Shown here: positions 1 through 10,673 of the stretch, one piece after another | Layout of the letters: each line of letters opens with the position of its first letter | How positions within the stretch are numbered: the stretch's first letter is position 1 | DNA from: Brachionus rotundiformis | Lineage: Eukaryota > Rotifera > Eurotatoria > Ploima > Brachionidae | Assembly (NCBI GenBank): GCA_016802295.1 | Contig: JAESIW010000137.1 | Location: forward strand, 4,222,914-4,258,926 | Direction of reading: 5' to 3' | DNA: 36,013 nt | Made by a program: the position numbers and the translations under genes | Notes under the pieces: generated by a model | What the model was told of the DNA's origin: nothing | Databases searched by the model: none | Seen by the model: the letters and a program-made list of their open reading frames with translations, nothing else

Positions 1-594
1 GTTATGTCTTTTTTTTTTTGAAATTGATAAAAAATAAAGTTTTTTCCATATTGATTTATTTTGGCCTTTATCTTTTTTTTAAATTAAAAATAGAAAAATC
101 GTTTTAAACTTTTTTAAACCATTGTTTAAGAGACCATTTTAATTTAGAAAAATAAAAAAAAGATAAGAATTATTTATAAATTGAATAAAATAATGTTAAA
201 ATATTTAGTTTATTTAGGATTTTCGAGTTTTTTATAGATTTAAGTCTAATTCAATTATTTTATCCTAAATAATCTACAAAATAAAAAGACAATCTTAAAT
301 ATGCTATCTGAAATAATTTTAAATGTATTAATTAAATATTACACAAAAAGTTACTTGTCAATATATTTTTTTAAATCAAATAAAATTTTAGATAAAATCT
401 TCTTTAAATATTTATCATTTTAATTTGACCTTTTTAACAAGATAACATTTTCTCAAATTTTAAATAAAAATATTATATTTTTGTATATTTGAATCATATC
501 TCATTTTCAAGTTAAGAGCTTTAAATTTCAAATAAAAAAATCTAACATATTTCTTAACAAAAAAATCGTTTTTAGCATCAAAATCAAAATATAA
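1..594. other. AT-rich non-coding stretch
   Basis: Long A/T homopolymers with stops in all frames. I see no exon, RNA gene or repeat. It should hold the promoter and 5' UTR of the riboflavin transporter that starts at 595, but no clear TATA or initiator can be singled out in such AT-rich DNA. Confidence 0.5.
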
Positions 595-2171
595 ATGTCA
601 AATATTCTGGATCAATTTTCCAAATATGGAAGAAAAATTAACTGGTCCATGTTTGTTCTCATATCGCTATTCACCATGGGTATTTTTTTTAAACCAAAAA
701 TAATACCTAAAACCAATAAATATTCAAGGTTCTTGGATTGATATTTCCGGTATTAAATTATCAAGTAGTGAATTCAGATATTTAATGTTAAATAATTGAA
801 GGAATCTGGTGCGAGCTTCCATTAATGGTAGAAGAGCTGCCTGAAAGATGGAGACTTCCTTCAATCTTAACACTCTTAAGCCAAATAGGTCAGATCGGAC
901 CAGTTATTTTTATAATTGGGCGTCAGTTTTTTCCAAATAAATTCACCAATGCAAATGCCATAATTATTGTTTTATTTGTCGGGGCCTTATCTTGTTTTTG
1001 TTTGGCAATTTTTTGGCAAAAAACTGTGTTTATCTTTAACGAATCCCGGAGTGTTTATCTTTATTTATTTAGCTTAAGTCTTTCCCTGCTAGATTCTCTC
1101 TCGACCATAACTTTTTTACCCTATGTAGGTGAATTTTTTTCTAAAGAGTACATAATTCCAAATTACATAGGTGAATCCCTGTCATCATTTATTCCTGGCG
1201 TACTGGCTATTATCCAAGGTGTCGGATCACCTGATGAATGCATAAATGTAACATCAACAGATAACTCAACTAGTTTGATTACTGGAGTAAAAACTAAGTT
1301 CTCTGTGTCAGTCTATTTTGTTCTTATGGGCCTACTTATATGTACTAGTTTTATATCATTTTCAACAATAAACTTTGCTCCATATTTCAAAAAAATGAGA
1401 AAAGAGAATTATTTGAATGACCAAGGCGATAATGGAAAAACAGCTGAGACCAAAAATGGTTCCAAGACAGTAAAAATTATGCTTTTTATTTCGTTTTTAG
1501 GAGGTTTTACCAATTATGGCTATTTACCAGGACTAATGTCATATTCAACCATTCCATATGGAGGAGATTTCATGTACTTGGCAGTAAATCTAAGTACTTT
1601 ATTTATTAATTTTATTTTATCTCTATTTTTACTTATCAGTTTGTTAAATTCTCTTTTAATTTTGATAAAATTACTATTTGATTAACTAGATTTTGTAGAT
1701 TTTAAAATTAAGATCTAGTGATTTTTAAACTTATCTTATAAATTATTTACAAAATTTTTAAAAGCAAGTTGTGGCTTAACAATTGCCGTTCTTTTGTCAA
1801 TATGGTCTTATGAGGTCTCTACAAAACGGGTCATGTTGGAAACACTGATACCAATATTCACTTCAACATGCATTTTAGTAGTTTCTATTTTTAGCCCATG
1901 CCCGCCCCTAGTGAATACAAGTTTACGTCGGGCAGCCGGGTATTTTATGGTCTTTTGTTGGGTTATGACAAGCTGCATGTTTATCAGAATAAGATGTCTA
2001 ATCGCTACCAAATTGGAAAAATATGGGAAACATAAGCTATTTTTGCTAGGGGTTTTTGCAATTATTGGACAATTATTGGGTGGATTGTTAATTTATTTGC
2101 TGGTAGACGTTTTCCGTCTTTTCCAGGATAAACCTAAATGTAGTCCAGATGATTATTGTCTCAAATTATGA
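595..2171 (+). CDS. Riboflavin transporter, SLC52 family (4 exons)
   Basis: Multi-pass plasma-membrane carrier for vitamin B2. Exons: 595-679, 729-749, 802-1593, 1765-2171; joined length 1305 nt, giving 434 aa, close to human SLC52A2/A3. Seen: the N-terminus reads MG/SWIDIS/GIWCELP, with the slashes marking introns, matching the family's G-x-W...GIWVELP segment. It is followed by the EELPERW loop, then TFLPYVGEF and ...LIQGVG-like AIIQGVG. The last exon has the hallmark SPCPPLVNTS (about residue 330-340) and ends in a short Cys-containing tail. The third exon does not run to the stop at 1685. A donor at 1594 joins YLAVNL to TSCGLTIAVLL, and this restores length and alignment with family members. 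Exon 2 is only 21 nt, with phase 1 on both sides. Introns are 49, 52 and 171 nt. AATAAA occurs at 2280-2285. Which SLC52 paralogue it is cannot be decided. Confidence 0.9.
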
Positions 2172-2279
2172 AATTATTTTTATTTTGAATTTAATTTTAG
2201 TTTAATTTTTAAAATCAAAGCTTTAAAGTTTTAATTTCTTCATTTTTGGTTCATTGTTATGTTCCTTTCTTGGCTAAAA

Positions 2280-2285
2280 AATAAA
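2280..2285 (+). terminator. Candidate poly(A) signal for the riboflavin transporter
   Basis: A canonical AATAAA hexamer lies 109 nt after the transporter stop codon. In DNA this AT-rich the hexamer also occurs by chance, so this is supportive only. If used, the transcript would end close to or inside the 3' end of the convergent small gene at 2317-2607. Confidence 0.3.
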
Positions 2286-2316
2286 AAAAATAGCTGTTAT
2301 TTATTTAAATTTTTTT

Positions 2317-2607
2317 TTACTTAAAAAATTGCCAAAATGGAATATATGGTAGTAAAATTGGATCTCTTAACTTGTTTAATTCATAAGCAGCTTTTGCTTT
2401 TGATCTGACTCGTGGTGAAATCGGTTTAGATTTTATTTTTGGAAACGAAGAAATTCGTGGTCGAAAGCGAAGCTTCGATGCTGATTTTAATCCAAAGCGA
2501 TGTCCTGAAAAGAATCTTGAGCCCAAACCAAATGAACCAATTCTACGTGATTCAATTATCTCCAAATACACAATTGATAAATACAATAAGAATTTTAATA
2601 TTTTCAT
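2317..2607 (-). CDS. Small Arg/Lys-rich putative secreted protein, 96 aa, single exon
   Basis: Not recognised. The first 20 residues (MKILKFLLYLSIVYLEIIES) look like a signal peptide: basic start, hydrophobic core, then small/polar residues. The rest is strongly basic and rich in Arg, Phe, Ser and Pro, with repeated R-F/R-x-S spacing (RIGSFG, SRFFSG, HRFGLK, RFRPRISSF). There are no cysteines, so it would not be a disulphide-knotted peptide. It has no intron and ends in TAA. It lies between the convergent riboflavin transporter (stop at 2171) and, on the same strand, the 3' end of the NRF-6-like gene. It could encode a secreted basic or processed peptide, or be a chance ORF. The clear signal sequence and higher local GC favour a real gene. 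Confidence 0.45.
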   Translation of the reverse strand: MKILKFLLYLSIVYLEIIESRRIGSFGLGSRFFSGHRFGLKSASKLRFRPRISSFPKIKSKPISPRVRSKAKAAYELNKLRDPILLPYIPFWQFFK

Positions 2608-2940
2608 TGTTTAATTTTTAAAAAGAACAATATTTGCTAAAAAATTAGCTTTTAAATTTTTTAAATTCTTTGTAAAAATATTTTGGGTTAATTGTATTTT
2701 TAAGAATTAAAAAGAATATTCAGGAAATTCTAAAATAGAAGAAATGTAGCAAATATTTATGAGTGATCATTTGAAATAAAAAGTTAAATATTTGTTAGAA
2801 TTAAATAATTTTATTGAATAATTGGGTGCAAATTAATGGTTAGAAAAAAATAAGATAAAAATTAGCTAAATACAGTTTATATAAAATTGACTAAATAAAA
2901 ATTAATGTTTACATTGAGCAAAAAATTACTGTATAAAATT

Positions 2941-5574
2941 TTACAATTTAAAAATATATTTTTCAACAGTAACAAAAGGCTGTTCGAAAAATAAATTAAA
3001 TAAATAGGCAAACGCGTAGGTAAAAATTATCTGTGCCAAAAAATTAAATGCCATGTTCATGTCTTGCAAGTGCAACAGATGTTCCTGATTCACATTAAAT
3101 GTCATTATAACCATGATATGGATAAGAAAAGCAGAATAATTGATTCTAGATAATGGAACCCAAAATGGCCAACTCAAAATGGTGTTTACCACACCGCCAT
3201 TTGACATAATACACGAAAAAACAATGTATCCTATTGATACTGACCACGCTATTTTTGATAGTGACTGATACAATATTCTTGTTTCTCTGGTTAAGGGATT
3301 TTCTCCCAGTGCATCTTGATAAAGGCCAAAAACTGAAATACTCGTCAATAAAAGACTTACAGTCCAAAGAAATAAATTTAGAATTTTTCTTATTTTAATG
3401 GGGTTATTTTTGTAGACCCTAACTGAATAAGCCACAAGGATTCCAATTATATAAGGTGCCATTCGGTACCATGGAATAATGTAATAGTCCATAAAAAACT
3501 CTTTGAAATTTTTTCTTAAAATAAATTATATTAAGGTAAAATTAAAGATATTTATTTTTTTGAATAGTAAACACTGACCCGAATTGAGCCTGTTCGATCT
3601 TTCTGTAATACAAATTTAAAACAATTGATATTACATTTATCAAAAGTAATCCCAATGAAATGCCAATAGCCAAAAAAAACTTTCTTTTATAAAATTGTAT
3701 AAAATATTGTCAAAATATGCTTCTAACTTACTTAAATGCAAAAGGAACAAGTATTAGAGGAGAAAATAGATGGAATTGAAAATCATTTGCCAAATACCAA
3801 GAGATGCCAAAGCAAAAGTTGTCAGGTTTGTAAAAATTGTTTATGTACAAAAAATTTGCCCACCATTGAGTCTTACATTCATTTGACTCATAGCCATTGT
3901 CTGGGAAAAGCGGACCATCGCCCATATAAGCTGACAAATTTAAACTTATGACAAAAGCAACCAAATAGGCTGGCGTCAATCTCTACAAATAAGTTCTAAT
4001 TTAATTTTTTTTTCTAATTCTAAAGATTTTACCAAAAATCTGTGCAAGTAGAATTTTAGAATGAAAAAAATGTTCAGCTTGTTGTCGTTGCGTTCCACCT
4101 GACGCAAAAATGAGAAACAAGTCAAAAATCCACTTATAAAAAAGAATGTATCCACAGAAAAAAACGCATTGGAGACAATCAAAAATGAAAATCGTTTAAG
4201 AATTGGTTGAATGGCAGCCATGTTATCTTAAAATTATTTTAAAACCTCAAATGCAAAAATTGGTTAATCCTACCAACATATGTTAATGAAAATACATAAC
4301 TTTAAAAAAATTAGTTAAAAAGATTAAATGGGAAAAAATTGTAGCAAGCCTTACGAATGTCCCAGAATAACCCAAGCTTTAAGTTAAAAAAAATGAATAT
4401 TTATTTTTATATAAATTTTAAATTAATTACCTAGAGATAAAACCCTAATTGCGTGAAAACACTTGAACTCTTCTGTGTTTTCGGATGAAATTTTAAACAT
4501 TTTTTTAGTATTTGTATAAGCTGAAAAACCTATTAGTATTTGACTCAAAATCGATTCATCTAAAAGATAAACAATCTTTAAAAACAATTTATCTTTTTTA
4601 TTTTTTTTACGGAAAATGCTGTATCGGTACGACTCTTCCAAATTACTGCATTGGGCTAGATCAGGAGTTGTACTGCTAATGAGCTCGTCTGTTTCACTAT
4701 TTATTACCACAGAGCTGGATAATAATTCTTGAAATTTAACATGATATCTATATCTTTTAAAAATATCATAAAGTGTACACAAAAGAACCAAAGTCACCAA
4801 TGAGCCCAAAATAGACCTAATATTATAATAAGAGATAACTTTTTTATAAAAAATTTTATAACATACAGAGTAATCTTGGCACTTGAACTCAAATTTTTAT
4901 CAGTTTTTATTACCACATTTGTTTCAGTGATATTTAATTGGAATGGCAGAGATTCTATGACATTTACTGGAATAAATGTTATAACTTAATTAATAAAATA
5001 AATTAGAAAATAAAATTAATTTTTTGAAAAAATTACTAATTTCAACTAATTCAAAAACATCATGTTGTGAACATTTATTTGGCACACAAATTCCATATTT
5101 CAAGCCAGAGTTTTCAATGGCGTTCTGAGGGTCATAGGTTATCGTCGGTTTGGAAAGCAGAGCGTACTTTCCAGTCCAATTTCCTTCATAAGCACTAATA
5201 TTTCTGCATTCAGAAAACTCCCCCAACCAAGCCAAGTTTCCATTCAGTAGACCACTGGGTATTTTACCAAATGAATCAAGCACCCTAAAAGACCATTCCA
5301 TTTTGTTTCTTAAGCCAAATGTTAACTGTTCAATTTGGGTCAGACAATCCACAGAGATGTTCAAAGCGTTTTCATTGAGAATTATTTCAAGAGAATCTTC
5401 AATAAAATCATATCCATTAAAATTAAAGTCAATTTTTGCGGGATTTTGATCAAATTTTGAATTTAAATTTAAATTAGATATAGCATCGCGGAAGTTCAAT
5501 GGCATTAATGTTTGTTGACCCATAGCACTGAGCCATAAGCTCAAAAATGTGATAAATTCTAAACTTTTCTCCAT
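2941..5574 (-). CDS. Nose-resistant-to-fluoxetine (NRF-6)-like acyltransferase-3 membrane protein (9 exons)
   Basis: Exons, in transcript order: 5574-5037, 4966-4867, 4816-4431, 4376-4355, 4299-4274, 4226-4033, 3982-3732, 3683-3579, 3514-2941. They total 2196 nt, giving 731 aa, usual for the family. Residues 1-20 are a signal peptide. Residues ~75-178 are the Cys-containing extracellular NRF domain (CRNISAYEGNW, YGICVPNKCS). TM segment is near 215. The acyltransferase-3 domain then runs from ~330: FHAIRVLSLAWVILGH (His348, the conserved motif), SVDTFFFISGFL (381-392), RLTPAYLVAF (423 on), ISWYLANDFQFHLFSP, PWYRMAPYIIGIL and a terminal TM bundle. Introns are 47-70 nt. Exons of 22 and 26 nt sit around the conserved His. 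Related worm proteins act in lipid or drug uptake in the gut; substrate here is unknown. Confidence 0.93.
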
Positions 5575-7538
5575 TGTTTTCTTAAATGAAGAACTTTTTT
5601 GCTCAATTTATTTCTTCTAGCAAAGCAATGCAGCTTTTAAAAAAAAGACTAATTACTTTAGACTTTGAATTAAGCTTTTAATTTTGCAGATTTAAATTAA
5701 CCACAGTAAATTTAATTTAGTAGTTTTAAACATTAAAGTTTTGAATAAACTCTTTTATTCTGGAACTGGAACTAGCTAAATCCGCTATGAATCAACAAGT
5801 TTAAATATTTGCCAATTTTGCCAAGGGTTTGGTAAAATTTGGTGCAAAAAACAGATACAAAAGCTATAAAATTTTACTATTAAAAAATAAAATGATTTTG
5901 TAAATACAACCAGCTGCAAAATTTAATGCTTTATTCTGGTAAATTATACTTTTTTGGCAAATATGTGGGGAATGATCTTAAGGTGATTGTACATGCTAGC
6001 TATTTCTTCCGTTATTATGTGGCAAATTTCGCCGCTAAACCATGTTTCAACTATTTGTAAATTATAAAAGATTAATTATTAAAATATAAAAATGTGCTGA
6101 TTTCGATCATAAAATCTAGAAAATAAAAATTTTAATTTGCAAAACGAATGAACTTGCCTGCGTGAGCTCTTACTCTTACTTAAATTCAATCTGAATTTAT
6201 AAATTTTTACATGTCTATCTTTAATTAATAACAAATTTTATTTAATATAAATCTGAATTTAGTTTTTGTTTAACTCTTTATTGAATTTAAATTTCCGCCG
6301 ATTCTGTAATTCTTTTTATTCAGTATATAGCTTGAATGTAGATTTTTATATTTCGTATTATTTTTGTTAATTTATCTGGATAAATCTCATTTTTCTAGAT
6401 CAAATTCATAAAAATGATTTGCAAAAAGCCTTTTGATTCTTTATCATTTAAAATTTATTATTTTATAAAAATTATAAATAAAATAATAATTTCAAGAGCT
6501 ATGGTCTTGTTTTTGAAGCCTAATTGATTGATCTTGAGTTAAATAACAAAATTTTTATTTTTCTGAAACAGTCAAAAAAATTTCTAGTATAAGATAAATT
6601 AAATTTGAAAATATTTTAATAAAATTTTTTCAATTTTTAGAAATATTTATCCGCGAATTGTTGTTTGAATCGCATTTTATAATATACTTCTTTTTTTTAT
6701 TCGTGGCAATAAAAGCCCTCCTGAACTGCCTCAGTCTAAATTCAAATAATTTTTTAATAAGCCTTAATATCAATCTCTTATTAGATAATCTAGTCAATTT
6801 CATCTCATCTATTTAAAATCAAAATTTGAAAATTTTTTGGATCAGCAAATACTTCCTATGGTAATAATCGTAGAATATAATGCTTAGTTGAGTTCAAATT
6901 CTTTAAATTTTTATTGACAAAAAAATCAAAAAATATTTGTATAAAAAATTAGTAAAATAGCGATAAATTATTTTAGAAATAAATTTAACAAAATTTTAAG
7001 TATTGAATTTCATTTAGTTTTTTGAATTTTTTTAGTTAAAATGCAAAAGATTATTCTAAACATTTATTTTTGTTTTGAATTACATTTTATACAATTTAAA
7101 ATGGTATCATATTTTTAAATTCTATCTTTCATAATTTTCCCATAATTATTTTTTAAAATATATCTCATAAAATTTTTATTCTTTTCAAATTTTTTATTGT
7201 TTTTAAAAGTGATTTAGAAAAAAGTATCAATACGAATATTTGTTTCCGTATTTATAATTATGCTAAACTCGTTTAGCATATTTTCCCAATTAAAGTTTTT
7301 TAGTTAGTTCTGATTAAAATTTAAAATTATTTTTTTAAATATTTTTGAGCTAAATTACCCAGAGCAACGCATAGGAAAGTTCGTGCATACGAAAATTTTA
7401 AACTTGAGCATTCTTCATAATTATAAGAGTACGCATTGGCTCGAAAATATATTTCTATTTTACCTTAAAAATTTTAAATAAATTAATTTCATTTGACTCA
7501 TTTTTCTTTTATTATTTATTTCAGAATAAAAATAATAA
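5575..7538. other. Head-to-head intergenic region between the NRF-6-like and MFSD5-like genes
   Basis: About 2 kb of AT-rich DNA separating two divergently transcribed genes, so it must contain both promoters. The only internal anomalies are the candidate orphan exon at 5944-6050 and a 10-bp-stem hairpin at 7259-7280. No other coding sequence is visible. Confidence 0.5.
5944..6050 (-). pseudogene. Candidate orphan 3'-terminal exon (possible gene remnant)
   Basis: On the minus strand a good acceptor (TTTACAAATAG) is followed by 34 open codons and TAA. The reading is (E)TWFSGEICHIITEE... then IASMYNHLKIIPHIF. Local GC is clearly above the surroundings. The pattern of a Trp, an acidic residue, an amphipathic helix and an aromatic/Leu end faintly recalls the C-terminus of animal sulfotransferases, but I do not trust that. 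No matching upstream exon or start is visible, so this is either a remnant or the end of a gene whose other exons I cannot recognise. The opposite strand is also open here. Confidence 0.22.
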
Positions 7539-9058
7539 ATGGATATTTTTACCATCGGCTTGGGTTTGCTAATACTAGCATGTGCAATATTGTATTTCTA
7601 CACTGGATCTGTGGCTACCAAAATAAATGACCAAAATTTCAACCGCTTTCAGCGGGTCTATCTATTAGTTTATCTACTTGCCATGAGTAATTTTTTTTTT
7701 CCAAATTGGCTTAATTTTTTTTTTAATTCAAAATACGCTTTTTAGTGGGCGACTGGCTTCAAGGACCGCATGTATATGCTCTTTATGAAAGTTACAACAT
7801 GACCAAGCATCAAATTGAAATCTTGTTCATAGCTGGCTTTGGCTCCAGTCTTTTTTTTGGAACCATAGTCGGTTCTTTTGCAGATAAATAGTATTTTTTG
7901 ATAGTTAAAAAAAGTATTTTTAGCTCAAAATTAATTTTAAGTGGTCGAAGATTTAACTGTATACTTTATGGCATTCTCTACAGTATTGGCTGCGTGACCA
8001 AACATTTTAACAACTTTCACATACTAATGTTTGGTCGCTTGCTAGCCGGAATAGCCACTTCTATTTTGTATAGCGCATTTGAGTCATGGTTAATTTACGA
8101 ACACAAACATGTAGGCCTCTTGAAAATGAATCTAAATAAAAAAAATTTACTTTTGACCAAGAGAGGTTTTGAAGAATCGACATTGGGAACTATTTTTGCC
8201 AACGCTTATTTAGGAAATTCGGTAGTGGCAATTTTAGCTGGAATAATAGCCCAATTAGTGGCAAATACATTTGGTTATGTGTAAGATCTATCAAAAATGG
8301 TTTTAAATTTGGCTAAAATTTTTCTATACAGAGCTCCATTCGACACATCTTTGCTGGTTTTGATTCTTATGGTTGTTTTAATTGTGTCCAACTGGTCAGA
8401 GAACTATGGCGATTCACAAGCCCATTTAAAGCAGTCATTTTTGACAGCATTTGAAACGATCCGTAGTGACACCAAAGTGCTCTTATTAGGGGTAATTCAG
8501 TCACTATTCGAGGGATCAATGTATGTGTTTGTGCTTGAATGGACTCCAGCTCTTACCATAGATCAAAGTGCCAATAAAGCAGACTCGTCAAACCCACCAA
8601 TTCCGCATGGTTACATATTTGCCGCATATATGGTCGCAGTGATGATTGGTGCAAATTTGTTCAAAATTTTGTCCAAATACCAGGATTGTGAAAAATTTAT
8701 GCAAATTGTTTTGTTAGTTTCGGCAGCTTCGCTTTCTACACCGTTCCTTGTTCCAGACAATCAGTTGCTCATATTCTCAGCGTTTATTTTGTTTGAGATT
8801 TGTGTAGGCATTTTTTGGCCATCTATGGGAACAATGCGCGGCCGATATGTGCCTGAAGCTGCCAGATCGACTCTAATGAACTTTTTTAGAATTCCACTTA
8901 ACTTAATTGTAGTTGTTATTTTATCCAAAGATTTGGAATTAAGTATAATTTTTCAATTTTGTGTTGGATTTTTGTTCATTGCGGCGGTGTGTCAATTCTT
9001 ATTGAACAAATTAGTTGAACAAAAAAAAGAAAATAAAGTCTCTTTAGAAAGTAATTAA
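7539..9058 (+). CDS. MFSD5-like molybdate-anion transporter, major facilitator superfamily (5 exons)
   Basis: Twelve-TM carrier; the vertebrate relative takes up molybdate. Exons: 7539-7686, 7746-7890, 7942-8110, 8162-8280, 8332-9058; 1308 nt, 435 aa versus about 450 in human MFSD5. Seen: N-terminal TM and FQRVYLLVYLLAM; the GDWLQGPHVYALYE segment (human DWLQAPYLYKLYQ); the loop 2-3 motif FADKYGRRFN; FGRLLAGIATSILYSAFESW; SNWSENYGDSQ after the central loop; GVIQSLFEGSMYVFVLEWTPAL; and GIFWPSMGTMRGRYVPE near the end. All family landmarks are in order. Introns are 59, 51, 51 and 51 nt. The third intron has no in-frame stop, so the open frame runs through it; alignment across EHKH/RGFEES shows it should be removed. 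AATAAA lies at 9181-9186. Confidence 0.92.
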
Positions 9059-9664
9059 AGAACTAGCATTTGGTATCTGGCAAATAGGATATTTACCTTG
9101 ATAATTTAATTATTTTTTTAATTCTCATAATTGATTTTCTATAATTTTAATAATTATGTATTTTTAAAATTTAATAGATAAATAAATAACTTTATATTTA
9201 TTTGTTCTTTTAATATTCAAACAAAAATTATCTAGTTTATCATGTGGTTTTTCCTTGAAGTTTTTTTTGATACTTCTTCTGCATCTGAAAAAAAACTTGA
9301 AAATTTTGATTTCGAGACTAAAAAGCAGGCTAGTGCCCTAGCAAATAAAAGAAGTGTTAATTGGTCTTCATGACACCTCGAGAGACATGATCGTGCTCAT
9401 TTATTGATAAAAGAAATTTTAAAAATTAATATCAAAGTGGGAAAATAATTTAGACCACTTGGAGAGGTACCAGAATTTAGGATTTTGTGAAAAAACTAGC
9501 AAGACGCTTAATCACTCTGTGTTTAAAGTAGTCAATATTGTAACCATTCAAACTATTTATTTAGATTATTGTAATTGTGGTTTTAATACAAATCAGCTAA
9601 TTTTTGAATTGCCTTATTTAAAAAATAGATTGACAAGCTAAGACAATAGTCAAAGAAAGGCATG
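9059..9664. other. Intergenic DNA with a broken ORF-like stretch
   Basis: The first ~180 bases are plain AT-rich 3' flank. From 9242 a frame opens with ATG and runs, with one in-frame TGA at 9371, to a TAA at 9446-9448. It reads like low-grade coding sequence (ASEKKLENFDFETKKQ, then HLERHDRAHLLIKEILK). I do not recognise it. It may be the decayed 5' part of the retrotransposon fragment that follows, or a separate pseudogene. A second frame (9459-9641) has no recognisable content. Confidence 0.3.
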
Positions 9665-10095
9665 ATAAATGTATACGAAGAAGGACATTTAAGTGTTCGA
9701 GAAGGTACAAAGAAGAGCAACAAAATTGGTTAAATCACTTAAGCACCTATCGTATCAGAAGAGATTCGGGAAGTTGGGACTCACTATCCCGAGTAAGAGA
9801 GAGAGAGAGAGAGAGGAGATCTTGTCGAAAATTTCAAGATGGCAAATGGTTTAAACCAAGTGAATCGATTAATTGTTCTGGTCTAGTGAAGAGTATACGT
9901 GGGTACCAACTGAGAATGTCAAAACAACCGAGAACATTTCATATTTAACAGAATAGAAAAATGAAACCGATTGCATCCTGAAGTAGTCAAAGCAAGTTGA
10001 AAGAACTTGTTTAATAAAATGGTTGACGAAATTAACACATCGCGATACTCGAGAGGGAATGAGGCACTATCGGAAAGCTATTATAGCGATTCCTA
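9665..10095 (+). mobile_element. Decayed non-LTR retrotransposon (LINE), C-terminal end of reverse-transcriptase ORF
   Basis: The plus strand translates to the classic tail of CR1/jockey-type LINE polymerases: FEKVQRRATKLVKSLKHLSY, then QKRFGKLGLT. After the GA repeat, in another frame, it reads RGDLVENFKMANGLNQVN and later RGYQLRMSKQPRTFH. Several frameshifts and stops separate these blocks, so the copy is dead. The 5' part of the RT (including its catalytic motif) is absent, as is usual for 5'-truncated insertions. No target-site duplication or poly(A) tail can be defined with confidence. Confidence 0.75.
9796..9815. repeat. (GA)n microsatellite
   Basis: About ten GA units, replacing the short RRERGD-coding stretch expected in the surrounding retrotransposon ORF. 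The reading frame changes across it. Confidence 0.9.
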
Positions 10096-10673
10096 AATAG
10101 GTTTTCGCTTGGTATGATAAACCACCGTAGCTTAATATAATTATTTTATATAATATTATTACTATAAAATGATAGACTTTAAAAAAAGAATAAATCTTTT
10201 TGAATGGACCAGTCTTTAATAATAAATACTTAAATAAAAGTCAAATCAATACTTTAAAATAGAACCAGATATGCAAAAATCATCAATCAATTCCTGGATT
10301 CTTGTAGGCTTTTTTAAACTTTTTGAAATACAGTATTATTTTCAACTTATTTTTGTTAATTTTTTTTCAAAATTATCTTTCATTGACTTAACTATTGTCT
10401 AACTTAGACTAATCTCTTTTTCTTTATTAGCATGTAATTTCTAAACCAAAGTATAAGAATTTGGATTTAAAAGAAAAATAAACCGAACTTTTTTTATTTT
10501 TTTATATTTTTTTGTAAATTTTTAAAGCTTTTTTAATATTTAAATAAATTTTGAAATTTAAAAATGATTTTTTTAAATTTTAATAAAAAAGCCTAAATAC
10601 TATAATCAATTTATTTAAATGCTAGTATAATTAGTAAACAGTTAATCTAACTTAAAAAAATGGTAATTCTATT
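10096..10673. other. AT-rich intergenic DNA
   Basis: No coding sequence is seen. On the minus strand an AATAAA hexamer at 10610-10615 lies about 60 nt beyond the stop of the dehydrogenase gene and is a plausible poly(A) signal for it. Confidence 0.4.

Noticed and set aside
1594..1685. Continuation of the riboflavin transporter frame to a stop at 1685
   Set aside because: Reading on gives hydrophobic low-complexity sequence and loses the SPCPPLV end. Splicing at 1594/1765 restores family length and alignment.
3736..3951. 71-codon plus-strand ORF with Cys/His content inside the NRF-6-like gene
   Set aside because: It is the reverse complement of a conserved acyltransferase exon (RLTPAY...NFCFGISWYLANDF). 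The apparent Cys-rich reading is a shadow.
7259..7280. Hairpin TATGCTAAAC-TC-GTTTAGCATA
   Set aside because: A 10-bp stem is expected occasionally in this much AT-rich DNA. It is not followed by a U-tract with known function in eukaryotes and there is no gene nearby.
9459..9641. 60-codon plus-strand ORF before the LINE remnant
   Set aside because: Begins with a non-ATG codon, has no recognisable motif, and does not match the RT segment expected there.
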